DNA from: CAYUWG01 sp964448285
GTDB lineage: Bacteria; Bacteroidota; Ignavibacteria; SZUA-365
Direction of reading: 5' to 3'
DNA length: 34,296 nucleotides
NCBI GenBank assembly: GCA_964448285.1
Contig: CAYUWG010000039.1
Coordinates: 1-34,296, forward strand
The translations under genes and the position numbers were made by a program. The notes beneath the pieces are model-generated. The model was given only the letters and a program-made list of their open reading frames with translations. It was not told where the DNA came from and searched no databases. Shown in pieces: positions 32,797 through 34,296 of the stretch (position 1 is its first letter; every line of letters starts with the position of its first letter).

Positions 32797-33654
32797 TTAC
32801 ACCCCCACAGCAAGCGCCAATCCCGAACGAAAACTCGGGAACGCGGGATGCCAGCCCAAGTCCGTCTTTATCCGCTGATTGCTGCATCCAAGGGATGGCA
32901 GTTCATTATTACTCACTCCCGGATCAGAAGCACCGAATTGTCGGGCGATGAACGAAAAAAGTTCACCGTAGCTCATGGGATGGTCATCCACAACATTGTA
33001 GATATTCCCAGCCTTTGCGTTCTCGGCAGCGAGTACAACGGCACGCGACATATCGATTACATGGACAAGGGAGATGAGTGCATTACGATTCCTCGGCACA
33101 CGCAATTGTCCGGAGCCTGCCTGTATTCGCCAGGAATCTTCCGTTCCCGTTGAAGAGCCGTAGAAGTATCCTCCGCGCAGTACGCACCAATCGAGAGCGC
33201 TTGCCCTTACGTGTTGCTCCATATCGAACGCGGATTGAATGTATGGTGATGGCTGTAAGACTGCCGATTCATCAACGATCTCTTGCCCATAGTCGCCATA
33301 AAGCATGATGATGCTCTGCTGAATGTATCGACGAGTGCCGCATTCCACAGCGCAGCGCAGGAGATTCTGCGTTCCGTCGCGTCGGATGCGGTCGTTCATT
33401 GTCCAATCGCCATGAACGGGATCCTTCGGAATTGCCGTCGCCAAATGGAGTACGCATTCGGCTCCGGTCAAAGCAGGCAGAAGGCTCTCTTCATCGAGAA
33501 TATCACCGACGAATGTCCGCACGTCCAAGCGCCGTAATCGCGCGGCCTGGTCGTGGGTTCGAACTACGACACTCACTCCATGACCACGCTCGATCAAGCG
33601 GGGAATGACCTGCCTGCCGAGAACACCGGTTGCACCAACGATCGATATTTTCAT
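32797..33654 (-). CDS. NAD(P)-dependent SDR/NmrA-like epimerase-fold protein
   Basis: This is a 285-residue Rossmann protein of the atypical/extended SDR group. The nucleotide motif is GATGVLG (7-13). DILDEESLLPALTGAECVLHLAT follows, then VDESAVLQPSPYIQSAFDMEQHV, in which the YxxxK pair of classical SDRs reads YIQSA: the Lys is replaced by Ala. Together with the GATG opening this suggests a sugar-epimerase-like or NmrA-like binding protein, or an enzyme using a different mechanism. AGAGG lies 3 bases before the ATG. A promoter candidate lies at 33730-33758. The substrate is not predictable. Confidence 0.82.
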   Translation of the reverse strand: MKISIVGATGVLGRQVIPRLIERGHGVSVVVRTHDQAARLRRLDVRTFVGDILDEESLLPALTGAECVLHLATAIPKDPVHGDWTMNDRIRRDGTQNLLRCAVECGTRRYIQQSIIMLYGDYGQEIVDESAVLQPSPYIQSAFDMEQHVRASALDWCVLRGGYFYGSSTGTEDSWRIQAGSGQLRVPRNRNALISLVHVIDMSRAVVLAAENAKAGNIYNVVDDHPMSYGELFSFIARQFGASDPGVSNNELPSLGCSNQRIKTDLGWHPAFPSFRSGLALAVGV

Positions 33655-33729
33655 TTTCCTCTCAATGTGAGTCTCTCACTCAGCCATCGCTTCTTACCTC
33701 AAAAGCTACGCTCATGCAGCAGTAGTAAA

Positions 33730-33758
33730 AGAATACTTTTCTCTGTATTGGTGAACAA
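33730..33758 (-). promoter_or_regulatory. Candidate promoter of the SDR (and hemerythrin) genes
   Basis: On the minus strand TTGTTC (33753-33758), a 17-base spacer and TATTCT (33730-33735), about 75 bases upstream of the SDR start. Partial matches only. The remainder of the 145-base gap 33655-33799 shows no gene and no convincing terminator. Confidence 0.35.
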
Positions 33759-33799
33759 TAGCAGGTCGAGTTCTCTGCGGTATTGAGGGCTTGGTGAAA

Positions 33800-34207
33800 T
33801 CATTTTTGTTGTAGAGTAATGATATGCGGATGCAAGTGATAGAGAAAATCCCGACATCGAACTAGTTGACTGTGAACATACTCAGATTCAAACTCGGTAA
33901 GTGCCACATAATCTCCTTCTTGTCTGTCCTCGAATAACTGATCGTAAAATTTTCCCCAATTCGAGTCGAGGATCCCTTTCTTGACAAATTCTCTATGGAA
34001 TGCAGCGCGAACACCGGAGTGTTTCGTGAAAGATATCTGCTTGTCAAGTAAGGCAGCACTGACAGCATAGAAGGCAGAGTAGTAAAGACGATTCATTGCA
34101 AAAGCGAACGCTTCTGCTTCAAATTCGCGTTGAGCTGATGTAAGACTTTCTTCAGCCTTCGACCACCAATAGCGAACGACATCGCTGCGAACTTGTTCAC
34201 GACTCAC
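33800..34207 (-). CDS. HEPN-domain protein (toxin of a HEPN/MNT pair)
   Basis: This is a 135-residue helical protein. The start is GTG 34207, overlapping the stop of the upstream gene as GTGA. Features of HEPN: WWSKAEESLTSAQREF at the N-terminus, then AFAMNRLYYSAFYAVSAALL, and near the C-terminus R-D-F-L-Y-H, the Rx4H RNase motif of active HEPN toxins. HEPN/MNT systems are toxin-antitoxin pairs in which the nucleotidyltransferase adenylylates or otherwise blocks the HEPN RNase. The preceding gene is an MNT C-terminus by its pattern, so this is such a pair, running off the window edge. Confidence 0.88.
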   Translation of the reverse strand: MSREQVRSDVVRYWWSKAEESLTSAQREFEAEAFAFAMNRLYYSAFYAVSAALLDKQISFTKHSGVRAAFHREFVKKGILDSNWGKFYDQLFEDRQEGDYVALTEFESEYVHSQLVRCRDFLYHLHPHIITLQQK

Positions 34208-34296
34208 AGCACAATACCCTCGCGGAGAATCTCCTCCTTAAGGGGAAGGATTGTAAACACTCCGTTTTCCCAGGCATTGCGATCTACGACAAGGGA
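34204..34296 (-). CDS. Nucleotidyltransferase (MNT antitoxin-type), C-terminal fragment at window edge
   Basis: The minus-strand frame is open from the window end to a TGA at 34204-34206 (30 visible codons). The last residues (ILPLKEEILREGIVL) match the usual end of MNT-domain nucleotidyltransferases (…I-x-REG-[IV]-V-L-Y). The catalytic GSxxRG motif lies outside the window. The stop overlaps the GTG of the HEPN gene, the common order for HEPN/MNT modules. Identification rests mostly on the partner gene and this short tail. Confidence 0.7.
   Translation of the reverse strand, partial: SLVVDRNAWENGVFTILPLKEEILREGIVL

Overview
The window is a gene-dense bacterial chromosome segment, probably from the Bacteroidota–Chlorobiota (FCB) group and perhaps an Ignavibacteria/Kapabacteria-like lineage. 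This is inferred from a very large secreted protease ending in a type IX secretion (T9SS) sorting domain, a PD40-propeller/OmpA outer membrane protein, and promoters of the TTG-N20-TAnnTTTG type used by Bacteroidota. The species cannot be named from the sequence alone. No rRNA, tRNA, CRISPR array, insertion sequence or phage gene was seen.

Layout: (1) 1-2658, plus strand: the 3' part of a fumarylacetoacetate hydrolase family gene, coupled by ATGA overlap to an M23 peptidase gene. (2) 2761-5246, minus strand: an outer membrane beta-barrel protein and a PD40/OmpA protein, separated from the convergent M23 gene by a bidirectional terminator. (3) 5468-21916, plus strand: a long, tightly packed directon with a PHP metallohydrolase, purF, a T9SS-exported subtilase, pgsA, ftsY, a small membrane protein, mutL, then an acyl-CoA module: a PaaG-like isomerase, a fused B12-dependent isobutyryl-CoA mutase (icmF), a 3-hydroxyacyl-CoA dehydrogenase, and a second dehydrogenase-like protein whose NAD domain is degenerate. 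(4) 22054-30231, minus strand: a complete TetR-controlled tripartite exporter of the E. coli CecR-YbhGFSR kind. It has an HlyD-type lipoprotein, two separate ATPases with a TolC-type gene between them, and two ABC-2 permeases, followed in the same run by a four-helix membrane protein and a DUF6448-type secreted protein with a His-rich tail. (5) 30323-32199, minus strand: carboxymuconolactone decarboxylase family protein, TrmO and a SAM methyltransferase, probably one operon. (6) 32315-34296, minus strand: a hemerythrin-like protein, an SDR protein, and the edge of a HEPN/MNT toxin-antitoxin pair.

The most interesting stretch is 22054-30253. A TetR repressor with a clear promoter and palindromic operator appears to control an exporter whose two ATPases are unequal (one has lost the H-loop histidine), and two poorly characterised envelope proteins are translationally coupled to its end. 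The acyl-CoA cluster with a split, partly decayed PaaH-like dehydrogenase is the second point of interest.

Limits: everything was read by eye. Family names rest on recognised motifs, and no database search, structure prediction or composition calculation was made.
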